Notes under the pieces: model-generated
The model's input: only the letters and a program-made list of their open reading frames with translations
Database searches by the model: none
What the model was told of the DNA's origin: nothing
Shown: positions 37,933-50,899 of the stretch, in pieces
Position numbering within the stretch: the stretch's first letter is position 1
Layout: each line of letters opens with the position of its first letter
Origin: Thuidium tamariscinum
Lineage: Eukaryota > Streptophyta > Bryopsida > Hypnales > Thuidiaceae
Direction: 5' to 3'
Length of the DNA: 64,000 nt
Assembly (NCBI GenBank): GCA_947034885.2
Contig: OX344755.2
Location: 24,621,052 to 24,685,051, forward strand
Position numbers and translations under genes: made by a program

Positions 37933-40263
37933 GCTACTTCCAACTTAAATCTACTATTGGTCAAATTGTTTTTAGATCAAAAATACCAATTATAGGTGGT
38001 CAAAGGAAAAACATATATATGCATTTCCATTGTTGTCTTTAAGGGGGACTATTTCTGTTTATTTGGATTTTTAATGTGGTTTTTCTAATCCCTATATAAT
38101 TACAATTGTAATCCAAAAGCATCTTTTGAACTTCTAAAATAATGAATGAACCTTTTTCAATGGATTGTCCTACTGTGATGTTTTTTGTACACTAACCTTG
38201 AAGTACTTTGACATCTAATTTCTAGAGAATGTATAGATTGAGAATCAAATTTCTTTCGCATTACACTAGGGATGAAAGTCATCCTAATTTTTAGAGACAC
38301 TTTAAGAAGTTGTTGTCCTATCCAAAGATTGGATTTGGTGTTATTAGAGTTTATATTTTTCTAAAAATACAAATGCAGAAGTATGTCAAGTAGTTGACCA
38401 AGCCAAAATTACATTGTCTTTAATTCAAACTTTGAATTGCAAACATGAAGTCATAGAATCAAAGAATACAAAAATTCCAAAATCATTGTGTCAAGAGAAG
38501 GTCATTTCAAATCCATTCCAACAAAATTTATTCAAAGAATGACAATATTTTGCTTGTAATTGAATTCTGGAGGAATTTTGAATTTTGAATTTTAAAATTT
38601 ATAGAAAATATTGGTGATAGCATTAGTGAATATAACTATATGGATAGAATCTAAAAATCAAACTCTACAACTTTTATTTGCATCTCAATTCCAAATATTC
38701 TTCCAAATAGTACTTTAAAAATATTTTTCCAAAATTGCCAATTCTGAAGGTGAGTTTGAATACTTAGGGATTAATGTGCCTACATTTCTTAAAATTTTAA
38801 CTATAAAAAATAAAAGCTATTTTGTCTAATTGCAAGGAATTAATTTAAGAAACTATTGACCATTGGATTTTGAGATTATAAGAATTTTGGATGGTCAACT
38901 TTATAGGCAAAAAAATATAGCTTCAGGGAAAGAAAATTTATAAAAAGATAAATATTGCTATCTAATCCTCCAAAAAATTGTATTAGAATCAAAAAATCAA
39001 AAAATTCTCTCAAATTTGTACAAATTCTTAAACAAAGAGAATAGGAAGCCAAAACTAACCTAATTGAATCCTACAAAGTTTTAAAAAATTTGTATATGCA
39101 TCAATTTTTGAAGTTGAATAATTAAAATCATTAGCATATTGTTTAGAACATCTTCAAAAAATTTGGAATCATTTCTTCTTCTTATTTTTTCTTCATCATA
39201 CCAAATTGAACCTTGTATTTCTAAAATTGCTACAAATATAAATTTGAAAAAGAATTCTCTAAACCTAATATTCTATACAAAACAAAGACTGGAAATGTCT
39301 ACAAAAAAGGTTTTTTTTCCATCCCTATGATTCTTTTTGTTGAAAAAAGATTATGTTTGCTCCCTTTGCCTATTAGACTACATTTCTAAAATAAAATTTT
39401 AAATTCTTCTCACATTGAAATTGTAGAAATAAAAAAATACAACAAGTATGTGAACTTGTTCTACAAGATTCTACTTTACAAAACATTGAGATTTCTTTGA
39501 TTCTACTAAGAATATGCCATTGAAAATTTGAAGAAGATGTATTGTGTCTACTTGGTCCTTGAAGGATTAAAGACCAAAAGGTAATTGAGATTTTCAAAAT
39601 TGTAAAAATATATTATAAAATGCAGCTTAGAATAATAATTTAATGATGATTCTAAAACAATAGTTGTAAAACATGATCTATAGTAGATCATATCCATATG
39701 ATTAGATGTACAAGTTCACAAATCAATGTTTTTTAATAAAATTTGAAGTAAAAAATTGAAAGTTGTTTTGAAAATTGAAAGTAGATTGAAGATTTTCTTG
39801 ATTTTCTTAGGTTTCTCCCCTATAAGTTCAAAATGTTAGCTTCTAATCATGGTGTTTTTTGAAGATTTTTATTTTGTTTTCTTATTCAAATTGTTTTTGA
39901 AGAGTCATTTTTTGAATTAAATAAAGTTACTTTTAGAAACAAGACATACTAATTGCTTTTGAATTATAGAATATTTTAGAAAAAAAGTCTTCAAAATTTG
40001 TAGGTACCACACAAATGTCAAATCTCAAACTACTACACAAATATTAAATAAAATGAATGGATGAAAAAATTCATTTTTGCAGGCTTGTGATGTGTTTGCA
40101 TTCATCTATTGTTTGAAATTTAAACATCTAGTCATGAAGGATTAAAAAAAACATATCATTGCAATGAACCATAAAAATGATTCAATGTGAATATTCTTGG
40201 GGTAATTGGATAGTTATTAAAGCCTATATGTGCCTCCAATTGCTTAGTTGAAAAAAAAGGCTT
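37933..40263. other. AT-rich intergenic DNA; orphan GGATTAA end at 39570
   Basis: TTGGTCCTTGAAGGATTAA at 39552-39570 resembles a right end of the piggyBac-like set. The only candidate left end is 7.4 kb away at 32115. No gene is seen. Confidence 0.4.
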
Positions 40264-40452
40264 GCTATTATGTGAGCCTAGAATTGTCAATCCATGAGCC
40301 TGGAAGACCATACACCTATATTGTAGGTACCTATATTATAGATACTTATATTATAGGTGTTCATATTATAAGCAATTTCAATGGTTGCAAGATATTTAAT
40401 TAAATATATGCTCAAAGGTCACATTCTTGCATTTTCATATTTACTCACTAGC
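40264..40452. mobile_element. CTAG-TIR MITE, copy E
   Basis: The ends GCTATTATGTGAGCC and TTTACTCACTAGC pair, and the internal ACACCTATATTGTAGG and TTATAGATACTTATATTATA blocks are shared. This is the most decayed copy; the terminal repeat match is weak. Confidence 0.6.
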
Positions 40453-42104
40453 ATTATTGATTGGAAAAAAAACATATTTCATCATTTTCAAAAAACAATA
40501 TGATTTTTGGGCAATTTTCTATGACCAAATTTTGTCCAAAATTTTAGAAACTTTTTATTAATTTGCAATGACATTTGAATCCATTGAGGTCAATAGATTA
40601 TTGCCTATTTGGTCCCCTAATTTGTAGCAAAAATAGACAGTAGGTTGCATACTAAATAAGTTGGTAGCTAGGAATTTATATCATTAAAAAATTTCCATAA
40701 ACTTTTAGAAAGCTAAGACAAGTATATTTAAAAGATAAAAAATATAAATCTCTTATAGAATAAATCCATTTCTATAAGAAAAACATTTATTTCTTCTACT
40801 ATGACTATTGAGGTAAATAGTCATATTGTAATGAATTTTGTTTTTTCATTATATAATATCTTAAATTTACAAAATGTGCTAAGAATTTAGGTGGTTTACA
40901 ACAAAATTTTCACCATTGGAATAAATCCATACAAATTAGAATATTAGGGATTTACTTTTTTGTGTCATCTTGTACATCCTTCTTCAAAATGATTATTTTG
41001 AGTATGACATATTAAGCTTTTTTTTGTTGGAATTATTTTCCTATAGATTCAATTCAATTTTTCGACAAACTATCAAATTCCTCAAGTTGCAAAAGATACA
41101 ACTTTTTTTATTAAAAGTTTCAAAATTGAAACTTCACTTTTGGAAAGGTTTGGAAGGTTCTTGTATATAGCCTTCATGCTGAAATAAATCCAGATTTTCA
41201 AATATACTTGTTTCAAATAAAATTTGAAATTGGCTCTCCAAAACTTGATGAACAATGATTGAAGCTAGTTCAAATACCTTGAAGCAAAAATATTTGTTGA
41301 TACCACATTCCAAAGACTAATAATTGTCCATCTAAGAGCTGAAATTGAATTTTGGGGAGTTGAAACATCTTGAAATATTTTTCAATATATTTTCCTTGAA
41401 AGACAAGTGAAATTGACATCTAACCCAAGTCGTTTTATATTTTTTGGAGCTTTGTGAAATTAGTTATCAAAATTTGAAGTTGAAAGGATATAGGTCTCTA
41501 AAATGGTACCCTAATTAAAATGTACACTATCAGTACACTATGAAAAAGCAACATGTACAAATATTGCACATTTAAGGTAGGGCACCATTATTTATGGAAC
41601 TTGTTCCATTTAAGAGCCTTCTACCTTATAACAATTCAATCCTCGCAAAGGGAGTTGAGATGCAACCTTTGACCAACCATAGATGAAGAATTCAACACAA
41701 CACTATACAATAACCACTACTACTAAATTTGTTGTTGAGAATTTTCTAGAGTTGAATCACAATATAGTGTTGGAGTTGACTAGACAAGACATCAATAGAC
41801 ATCATTACACCAATGGTCCTTAGAAAATGATCAAAATTAATACCAATGGAGCATTTCGGAAAAGGGCAATAATTTGTCGATTTCACCACTTATTTTTAAC
41901 ATGCTGTGCTTCTCTCTTGACTTCCGTTCTTTTACGCCCAATGGGGTTTTATAGAAGTTACATGAACTATGCAATCCCTTGAAAATAGAAGCATAATCTC
42001 GCCATTTACACAAAACTCCTGATTTATTTTGTTTTGATTTTGAGATGGAGGGAGTACTTCAGTTAGCATCATGCCGTGTCCTTTCATCCCATTCATTCAT
42101 CCTC
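40453..42104. other. intergenic with dispersed repeat and a lone Stowaway-like end
   Basis: About 41290-41510 is the repeat also at 26600-26800. GAGATGGAGGGAGTAC at 42042-42057 is a Stowaway-type terminus without a visible partner. Confidence 0.45.
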
Positions 42105-42353
42105 CTAATCGGATGAGACCGCGTAACAGTAGCAGCACAACACGCCCATCGACGACCCCACGTCCTCGATGCCTGTGCCCATCCAGCGGCCTCCAGTCCA
42201 CCACGCGAACGCCCGCACCCTCGGGAACACCGACGGGAACGGGATACTGTAGAACCTGGGAACCACACTGTAGAACCACCTACTGTAGAACGTGTTGTCT
42301 CCGGCTTGCTTGCGGGCGAAGGGGAATGCGGAGGAGAGCGCGGCGTTGGCCAT
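42105..42353 (-). CDS. hypothetical 82-residue protein, doubtful
   Basis: A GC-rich frame starts MANAALSSAFPFARKQ and is rich in Phe, Trp and Arg, with the motif FYS occurring three times because TTCTACAGT repeats in the DNA. Codon composition is GC-rich at third positions. The frame is divergent to the NYN/LOTUS gene 1.6 kb away, so a shared promoter region is conceivable. Overlapping frames exist on both strands and no family was recognised. It may equally be a relic first exon. Confidence 0.25.
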   Translation of the reverse strand: MANAALSSAFPFARKQAGDNTFYSRWFYSVVPRFYSIPFPSVFPRVRAFAWWTGGRWMGTGIEDVGSSMGVLCCYCYAVSSD

Positions 42354-42689
42354 TGTGCGGAGCGGAGAGGGAGGGTACAGGGCTGGTGCGGGTAGGGGAA
42401 TTTACAATGCGCTCTTACATCCATCGCTCCAGGTATGCCTCCATCCACATGGCTTACTTTTTGCGCTTTCGATTGGTATGCGGGATGTCGAAAGAGATGG
42501 TTAATTGGGGTAACAAGACCATTTCGAATCGCTTTTGCAAAACCCTCCTTAAGCTTGCAATCCGTGACTCGGAAGCTTCGAGAGTAGGAAAGAGACCTAA
42601 ATGGATTCGTGTCTCGATGGATTCTTCTCTTGTTGCCGTTGAAAGGTTAGGCCGAGGGTATGTCGGTGAACGAGTGAAGAAGGTGTAAT

Positions 42690-43922
42690 TGTTCGGAGAT
42701 GAGTGGTGTTGTTGTTGTTATTGAAGGGACTTGAATGGCGTCGGGCGTCGATTTCTTGTTGTAATCGCGTGATGGCAAGAGTTAAGATCGGTTTGTGTAA
42801 GTTGGCGGAGATGGTGGCAAAATGGGGTTTCGAGTGATTTGCGGAGGTGATTTGGACGTAGGATGCGATCGGTGTGTGAATATGAGCTCGTTATTGTGGC
42901 TTTCGCGGTATGAATCGTTATCTGGACGTTCTTTCTTGTTAATTTGGTTCGATACGGTAACAACTAGAGATCTAGGTTTTTGGTTTTGACTATTTCTCTC
43001 TTATTTTATTTGACTTTGTAGTATCAGCTACGTTTGGCTTTCTTCTGGTCCTGAGCTATCGTTCATGAGCAAATCGATTACTGTACCTCGGTTTGGGAAT
43101 ATTCGTGGATTCTACGGTCGTCGTTTCTTGGTTCTAAGTTATCGCGGTAGTGTGTATGGCGTTCTCGTCCTCATTGTTCTCTATGAGCATGGGAAATTTA
43201 TTGTTATTTTATTTCACCTCATGCACTTGCTCCCTAAGTACAGTGGTGTGCACAAGAACTTCAATTTTGGGGGCTAGTGCTACTCTGGATACAGCACTCC
43301 TAGAATGTACAACTTCGGCACATTCTCTCTACAGAACATACACTGGGTGCCTCCTGAGTAGCAGTCTACCCACGGTTATTTCACTTCTTGGTGTACATTT
43401 GGCATGTCCATTGTTCCGGTCACCTCATGTTTGCTCTGTATCGCTTGTCTGGCTATGTCTGGTTATTTCACTTCTTTGTCTCTCATATGGAGAGTACTTT
43501 TTATCACTTGGCAGTCTTTTGCCTCCCATTATTTTTTATGATTTAGTAATCGTCTTCTGTCGTTGTCCTGTTCCGCAGTTTTGATAAAAAGTTCGCTTGT
43601 CACATTTTTGCTTGTCGTAAAGCTACTTGTTCTTTATATATCTTTAGATGATGAGTTGCTGACTATGTGCAGTAGGTAAAGACTTGAAGGGTACAAGATG
43701 GGACTGGGTGGATGCTTATATGCTCTGGAGTCGTGGAATTAGTAGGGAGGCGACTGTGTCCAACCCTGGTTGGAAGTCAATTGCCTATACACTTTGGTGA
43801 AGCGAAAGTCCCAAACTTTGGATCCGGCTAGTTAACGAGGCACTGATATACTCTTCGTTGGCTATTGGAGCGGGTTGAAGAGCATATCATTGTACCAGCC
43901 GGTCGCAGTTTCGACAACTACA
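42690..43922 (+). promoter_or_regulatory. probable promoter and 5' leader of the NYN/LOTUS gene
   Basis: A mixed-composition region without a convincing protein frame leads into the start codon at 43923. A 5' UTR intron is likely for a gene of this kind, but its borders cannot be fixed. Confidence 0.4.
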
Positions 43923-46626
43923 ATGGCGTCCTACTCACGATCTCGGACTCCATCGAGGCAGCCACCAGGAATGGATAGTGCTGCGATCGCCCGAGCTCAA
44001 CAGCAGCATCGGGCAAATGTGATGCAGCAGCAGCAACAACTTCGAGCACCACCTCCAGTGCAACCCGTTTCATGCCCAGTAGCCATTCTTTGGGATATTG
44101 AGAACTGCCCTGTGCCCGGGGAGGTGAATGCCGAGGATGTTGCTGGAAACATTAGGATTGCTCTGAGGGAGCACCCACACGTTGGAGCTGTGACGATGTT
44201 TTCTGCATACGGTGATTTTAATCATTTTCCTAGGAAGGTTCGAGAAGGATGCCAGAGAACGGGTGTCAATTTGATTGATGTTCCAAATGGGAAGAAGGAT
44301 GCTGCGGACAAAGCTATCTTGGTGGACATGTTTCTGTTTGCACTTGATAACCCTCCACCTTCCACCATTTTCCTTATCACAGGGGATGTGGACTTCGCTC
44401 CTGCCTTGCACAAGCTTGGCCAACGGGCATACGTTGTGGTTCTTGTGATTCCGGATAAAGTGGACGTCTCGTCTGCTCTGAGGGGTGCAGGTCGCTTCGT
44501 CTACGATTGGCCCTGTCTGTGTCGTGGGGAAGGATTACGTGACCCTCAGAGACCAGGCCGGGTTATCAATAATCTCTATCCTGTGGACGACCGGAACGCG
44601 GGTCCGGTACCCAATAATATGTATGCAGTCGAGGATCGCATACCTGTTAGCCAGTTTCAGGATGTTTACTCTGATTATAACATGCCCTGGACAGCTGAGG
44701 AATCAGACCCTCGCAGTGATGAGGATGTGTACGGAGAAGAGATTCTGCCTTGGGTACAGAGGCCCAACATGTATAGTGTGCCGCCCGTCGATTATGGACA
44801 CCAGCAATATGTGATGCCGGGGCAGGTGCAACCGCAGGGACCCAGGATGAGTTCAGGTCACAGCGGGTATCGCTCTTCGCATCCTGTTCAGCCAGGACAG
44901 CTAAGGAATCAAGCACCTGGTGGATTCATGAACAGATCGAGCATACCTACTTCTGAAGGCGGTCACGTCATGTCTTCTCAACTCCATCCAGGAATGCAAG
45001 CAGCTGAATCGGAGGAACCGACAAGCCCCGGAGGAAGTTCTCCTCTGTGGGTTCAGCCAGGGGATCTTATAGGGTTGAAAAAGCAGCTTGTGCAACTTCT
45101 AAACCAACATGGAGGGAAGATGATGCTCTCGAAAGTGCCTGCCGAGTACAATAAGTTGTTTGGACGACCTCTTTATCTGGCTGAGTATAACGCGCAGAGG
45201 TTAGTGCATCTCATAGACAAGATGAAGGATACGTTGGTCATTAAAGGAGATGGTACGTCGAAGACTTTGCATTTGGCGAAGAAGGAACAAGGCCGTGCGA
45301 CCAACAAGTACAAGCCTTCTGGCAACCGGGCTTCCGCTCCTAAGGGCGACAAAGACAAGTAAGCATCCCGTGTCTTTTGTTCGATTTTTGTCTTGTTTTG
45401 GGTATCCTGGAGTACGTAAGTATCGTGATATACTTTTGTTTGTAGCGGCAAGCTGTTCATTTGTATCGACTCGCAGCTTTATCTTGTGCTCCTGCTATTG
45501 TTTGATAGTTTTTTCAAGATTCTTTAGGACAGAGTATTGTGTGTAGGTATATGTTCTTACTTAATGTTGATGACATTATTAGGGACACAAGTGAGGATTC
45601 CGAGCCTGAAGGGACCCTGCCATCAAGTAAGGAACTTGAGAAGGAGACAACGAAGATGGAGTTTACTACGGATCTTCTGAGCAAAACTAGTTTGCTCGAG
45701 GTGGAAAATGATACAGACAAGGAAACATTTGCTGCAAGAGATACTGTAAGCAAGAGGCATCTGCTCGATATGGACATGGATACAGAAGAGACAATTTTGG
45801 TCCAAAGTTCTGTATCTTCTGACTGGGGTTCTTCTCCTGTCGTCATCAAGAATAACATCGATGCTGCGAAAGTTGAGACTGTTGTTGATGTTGAAGAGGT
45901 AGGCACAGCATGGCATCATGATGTTTCAGAATAATGTCACTGTATCATGGTGTATCAGAATATTGTCATGTGTCGGAACAAGTTGCTGTTGGTTGGGGTG
46001 CCATAAACGTAGGTTTTGCATCCCAGGTTAGTATAGGTTCAAATACGTAATATATGCAAGCATCGATCTGTGAATTTTTTTTGCTTTCTAACTCTATTAT
46101 CACTTGTGTGCTATGGCATCCAACAGGAGGACATAAAGGTGGAAGACTTCGTTGAGGATGTTAAGTCGACCTACTTGGCAAACTTGTCAGTATTTAAGCG
46201 TCAGCTGCAGGAGCTGCTGGTTGTTTATTCATTTCAGATTCCTTTGAAGGACTTCATTAAGGCTTACCAGCAGCGCTATGCTCGGGCCCTTGACCTATCG
46301 TCGTTCGGAGTAGACACTGTGGACGCACTTTTTGGAATGGTGATTATTGTCTCTGCACTCTCTCATCGAATGGGTCTTTTTGGTTCGTCTTTTTGTTAGC
46401 ATGCCGATTCCAAAATGAAAACGATTATCAAGTGTACTAGTACCGATACGTTTGTTTTAGGCTGTGCAGAGTTTGGAATTTGAGTAGTCAGGAATATTTA
46501 GTTGCTGGTTTGGCTTTGGTTGGCTTACAACTAAATTGTTTATGCTCTTGGCAGGTTAAGGACGTGGCTGTCGTCAAGGAGAAAATGGATACTGGAATGA
46601 AGGTCTTCGTCTTAACAGCTGTGTAG
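43923..46626 (+). CDS. MARF1-like NYN-domain protein with two LOTUS domains
   Basis: Exons are 43923-45358, 45583-45898, 46127-46339 and 46555-46626. Junction phases (2, 0, 0) all match and the product is 678 residues. The NYN (PIN-fold) ribonuclease-like domain spans about 50-197, with the acidic set Asp58 (LWDIEN), Asp127 and Asp135 (KKDAADKAILVD), and Asp155/Asp157 (TGDVDFAP) intact, so metal-dependent RNA cleavage is plausible. LOTUS/OST-HTH domain 1 is at about 380-453 and domain 2 at about 603-678; these bind RNA (G-quadruplex) or Vasa-type helicases in other families. A Gln-rich N terminus and disordered linkers (210-375, 455-590) join them. Reading straight through exon 1 gives a TAA after residue 479, but that stop overlaps a CAA/GTAAGC donor, and the second LOTUS domain lies on the spliced continuation. 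Retaining intron 1 would give a shorter protein with one LOTUS domain. The start is the first ATG of the frame. Confidence 0.88.
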
Positions 46627-49600
46627 GGTTACGAGGAACTGGGACTGCAGCAGGCGCTTTCGGATGATTATATGAAATGTGTGCTATCCTGAGGAGGCTC
46701 CTTTTAAGCATAAAAACTTCCTTCAGTGTGTAGGCGCTAAAGCAGAAACTGAGGGCATGAAAATAATGGGAATTTGAGCGATGTTTTTCGTCTCGTATAG
46801 TTTGGAAGGCTCATGAAGCTCGAACCTGACCACTCGAAAGTACAAGGTTCGTGTTCTACCTGTTGCCTGGAGGACCTGTTATGTGGAGCTCCAGAACCGA
46901 GAGCTAGCGCTTTTTGTTTGGAGACGAATGAGGTGGGGAAAGATCCACTTCGTTTATATTTACAGGCTTATGAGTGATATTCAGAAGACCCGCTGTGGAG
47001 AATAGACTCATCATGATTTCTCCTGTAATCTTTGTCAAATGATTAGTCTAGTACAGATGGTATTGACAGTCCTGTTTTAGAGGACCTGATCATCTACCTA
47101 GTGTGGAATAGTTTTATTTAATCGACCTCTTTTGCAAAGATCTACTAGGTTAAGAAATACTTTGTAGTTATCTAAGAGTGCACAGAGGGCTGGAGACAGT
47201 TTGGAAACCTCTCCTTGTCTTTCTTAGCAATCACTCATGACAATTATTTAGTGAGGGATTAGGAATGTTCTATTCGGAAGGCCCCTTGACTTCCTTAGCT
47301 AGTGACTTTGCTATGACGTAGTTTGTAGTTCGTAGGCTGAAGTTGGAACCATATCGCCGTGTTTTGAGGCTTTCGTTCCAATTCTATTTCTATTTTCGAT
47401 TCCGAAGTCCAAATGCAGCTCCGTGGGCACTGCTGCGATTTCGGTATCGTACGCCATTTTTAAGGCTTTCCGATTTCTTGCTGTTCCCTTCGGTGGCGTT
47501 TGACTGGATACCTTCTCCAAAGCGTCTTTGAACCTGGTGGTCGGAATACGAAATGAATCTCATTGGTGTGGTATGACTCTTTCCACTTCCGAGCGGTTTC
47601 TCCTTTTTATTTTTGGCAAGTCTGGAGTGTACTTATTTCCCGTTGCGTTTGTTAGTATGGTCATTTTGAAATGAATTTTTTTGAGTCGTTTGTTGGATTC
47701 TTTTGAAAACGATTTTTTAAGGTCTTCTATTGGATGCTGAATATTGAAATGCTTGGGTTGTTTGAACAGGAAACTAGGTTTGTTTAGTGATCAGTTGCAG
47801 GAATATGCTGTCTATGGTGGGCTTATGGAGAGGACTGCTTCCTGAACGCTGTAGTATGGTATCCTGCTGACCTGAGGTGAACATTCCGTTGATCTGGGGA
47901 GTGTATGTATGTGCATTGCTCCCATAGTTGGCTGCTGCGTCTTAATTGCAAGAGGCTAGCAGTTTCGTCTTACAGATGATGGAGGTTTGTTCCTGGGTAT
48001 CTTCGCCAAGCTCACGACGGTTCTTATCTGCTCTCCGTTGAAGGACAAACTATTCACTGCTGCTATTTGTTTGAGTAGCTTACATCCATTACATTCGTGG
48101 GTGTTTGCTTTGTTGAAGCTTGTTGCAATGCTTGGTTTGCTGCCCGGAAATGATGTCTTTCAACGAAGACTTCTAAATGTTTTTCAGGAATTGGGGTATT
48201 AAGTGGTTTCAACAGTGTGTCTTAGGTCTTTTCTCCGCAGAAGAGTAGGACTATGCTGTTCTCTAGAGCTTCGCAAGTGATGTGTAATAGTTTGTTTCGA
48301 GGCATTGGGTTTGACGGATTACTGTTCCAGTATTAGAAAACTTTACTCAGTTGACGTACTGTTAGTGCCTTCTGTCACATTCTCAGTGTACTGTACAAGT
48401 AGGTAGAGAGACTTCAGCGATGCGAATGGTGCTAGCATTGTATCAGCTCTTTTTCCAGGAGATTGTTTCTCCACTGAATACATCATAAACTTTTGAGCCG
48501 TTCAGTATTTGTCATATCAGTGATTATTCAAATGTCAAATTGTATGCGCACCTACAAGGCAGATGGTCTCTAAACTGACCATTTACCCGCTGTTATTAGT
48601 TTTGGTGGGTTTAGATGTGAAAAAGCAGTTTTCAGTCATTTTTACTAGAAGAAAAATGGAATTCTGGAGTAAGAGCACCGATTTCGAAATTTTAGGTGCT
48701 CTGAATTATTAGCTATGATTTATCAAAGTCGGATGCACTTTTCCGCTTGTCAATATGTAGAAGGACGCTGTTACCTCCCATCTGACGCTTCGGAAGCATA
48801 CTGGGATAGCGCCCCAACCTTGCATTGGACCAGTCACATGTGTATATATTCAGACAAAAGTATAGCGTTTACCATTTCGAATTGAATAGAAGTGAAACTC
48901 TTTAATTTTCATCGAAGGTAATATTACATGATTTGAATGCGTCCTCTTTAGGATTTGATCATTGTTCCTATTATTGAGTTGTAAAAAAATTTGTTAGGTG
49001 ATTGTTGGTACTAGTCAAAAAGGGGATTCTAGATTCATTTTCGTAGAAAGCATTTTTTGGACCCCTATTTATTTATATGACTCTTAAGGTACATTCTTAC
49101 TTGGTGCTAGTTAAAATGATGGTGTTATTAGAGAGGATCCGGTTTGACATAGTTTGCTACCAGGCCCTTTTCAAAGGTAGGATTGGGACGTAGTTGGGCA
49201 ATTTCCTTTGTGAAGAAATGGATTTGCAGACCTTGTCTTGTCCCATTGTAGATGTCTTTTGCAACTTGATTTGGGAGAACCAATTCCTCATAGTCGTTGA
49301 AGTCTTAGCCAATCGAAACGCTCCACATTGAAGTGAATTAGCATAGATCATGCCTGTCTTGCAAAGATAAGGCATGCTCGAAAGTGGATCCTTCATAACC
49401 AACTCTGATTGTGTATATCAGTCTACTCGAACGCATTTCATCCACAAATAGGATAATTTGATCATAATCACACAATATTCATCCACGAAGGCAACAATTA
49501 CGAGACTTTTCGTTCACAAACAAAGCAGATTACATCGTGTAACCTTTGAGCTGAAAGGTTACCTAGTCCATAGCACATGTCATGGACATATCAATGCTCA

Positions 49601-50643
49601 TGATCTACTCCATACATGCGTAGGCAAACTGGCGAGTCAATAGATCATTTGAGATCTCAAGGCTACATCAAGGTGTATTTGAATGATTTTTGATAGTGAA
49701 TTGGAATTGAATTCCAAGAATACCCAAAGATTTGGTCACTGGGGTTGAATAGGACTTCAAGTCAAGCAGTTAGACAAAGTCCTCATTTGTTCAGTTGTCC
49801 CCTCGAGTTTCAAATTTTACTTATTCTAGTGACACCCAATGAACGTGACACCCAATGAACGGGGAATACCAACATTTAGTTACAAGTTAGTCGGTTGAAA
49901 TCCAGAATTTCCAAATGAAAGTTCAAACTTTCAGGAAAAAATCGATCATTTTAGAGGGAAAAAAAAATTCTTTATTTTCTTAAGGCCTAGCCGAGAGTAT
50001 TCTCCAAGCAACCGGTTGGTTCAAGAAAATGTAGGATTTTAGCTGGTTACGCTAAAATTTCTTCCTGGACTGTGGTGATACCTTATAATTTATTCATGTA
50101 TAATATTAAAACACTACGTATTTAGTATGTGTGGAATCTTTAAAAACCAATGGGCAATGTCAATATAACAAAATTCCATTCCAATAATGAAAACATTCAA
50201 TATAAATGACAAAATGGATAGGAATGGATTCCCTCATCTATGACTCAATGCATAACTGGATATGAATCTAGACTCTTAAAGTTGCACAACTCCACATTTT
50301 CACCTAAGGGAATAAATTGAAAAATTGCCTCTATTTTGTAGTTGACTAATATTATATTATTTAACATTCTCTAGAAAATTTGGACATTTGAGACAAAAGA
50401 TGGATCTAACTGAATTTGCAAAATTGACCATACAATGATATTTAAATAATGTGTTCCTACATTTTCTAGATGAAAAATTGGATTGGGGATGTGCACTTGA
50501 CATTTGCAAACTAGTTAAAGTAGTGTTGTGAGCCGAAAGAACATATTCAATAGATGTATTGGCCTTCTAAATGTTGAATGATCAAATTTGTAGTATTAAA
50601 GGCAATCTTCACTCTAAACTTTTGACTTTGAAAAAAATGTACA
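46627..50643. other. 3' region of the NYN/LOTUS gene and intergenic DNA
   Basis: The first few hundred bases are likely 3' UTR. From about 46,700 to 49,700 composition stays gene-like, but frames are short and no splice-consistent gene or known domain was found. Frames near 47311-47531 (both strands) and 49157-49402 (-) are unassigned. Beyond 49,700 the sequence is AT-rich. Confidence 0.35.
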
Positions 50644-50899
50644 CATTAGATGAAATTTGAGGGTATTGGGAGACTACAGGTTTCCAAACTGCGGAAACAG
50701 GAATCTTACATGGTCAAGGCATTGTCATGTAATTAAATTTTTCTTTTGAAAAAAATAAAAAATAAAAATTGGACTTTTTTTGTATTTTAAGATCCAATTT
50801 TTTTAATTAATGTTAGCGTGACAATGGCTAGCGACATCGGGAGCAATTTTGGGAATAGACCTAAAATAGCCCTGTAATGCCCTCAAATTTCATCTAATG
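50644..50899. mobile_element. MITE of the GAGATTTGAG family (copy 5, intact)
   Basis: CATTAGATGAAATTTGAGGG at the left pairs with CCTCAAATTTCATCTAATG at the right, nearly perfectly for 19-20 bases. It is 256 bases with AAACTGCGGAAAC inside. This copy defines the ends of the family. Confidence 0.7.

Noticed and set aside
49157-49643. A retroelement fragment suspected from the minus-strand frame at 49157-49402
   Set aside because: No reverse-transcriptase, integrase or protease motif could be pointed to, so no call is made.
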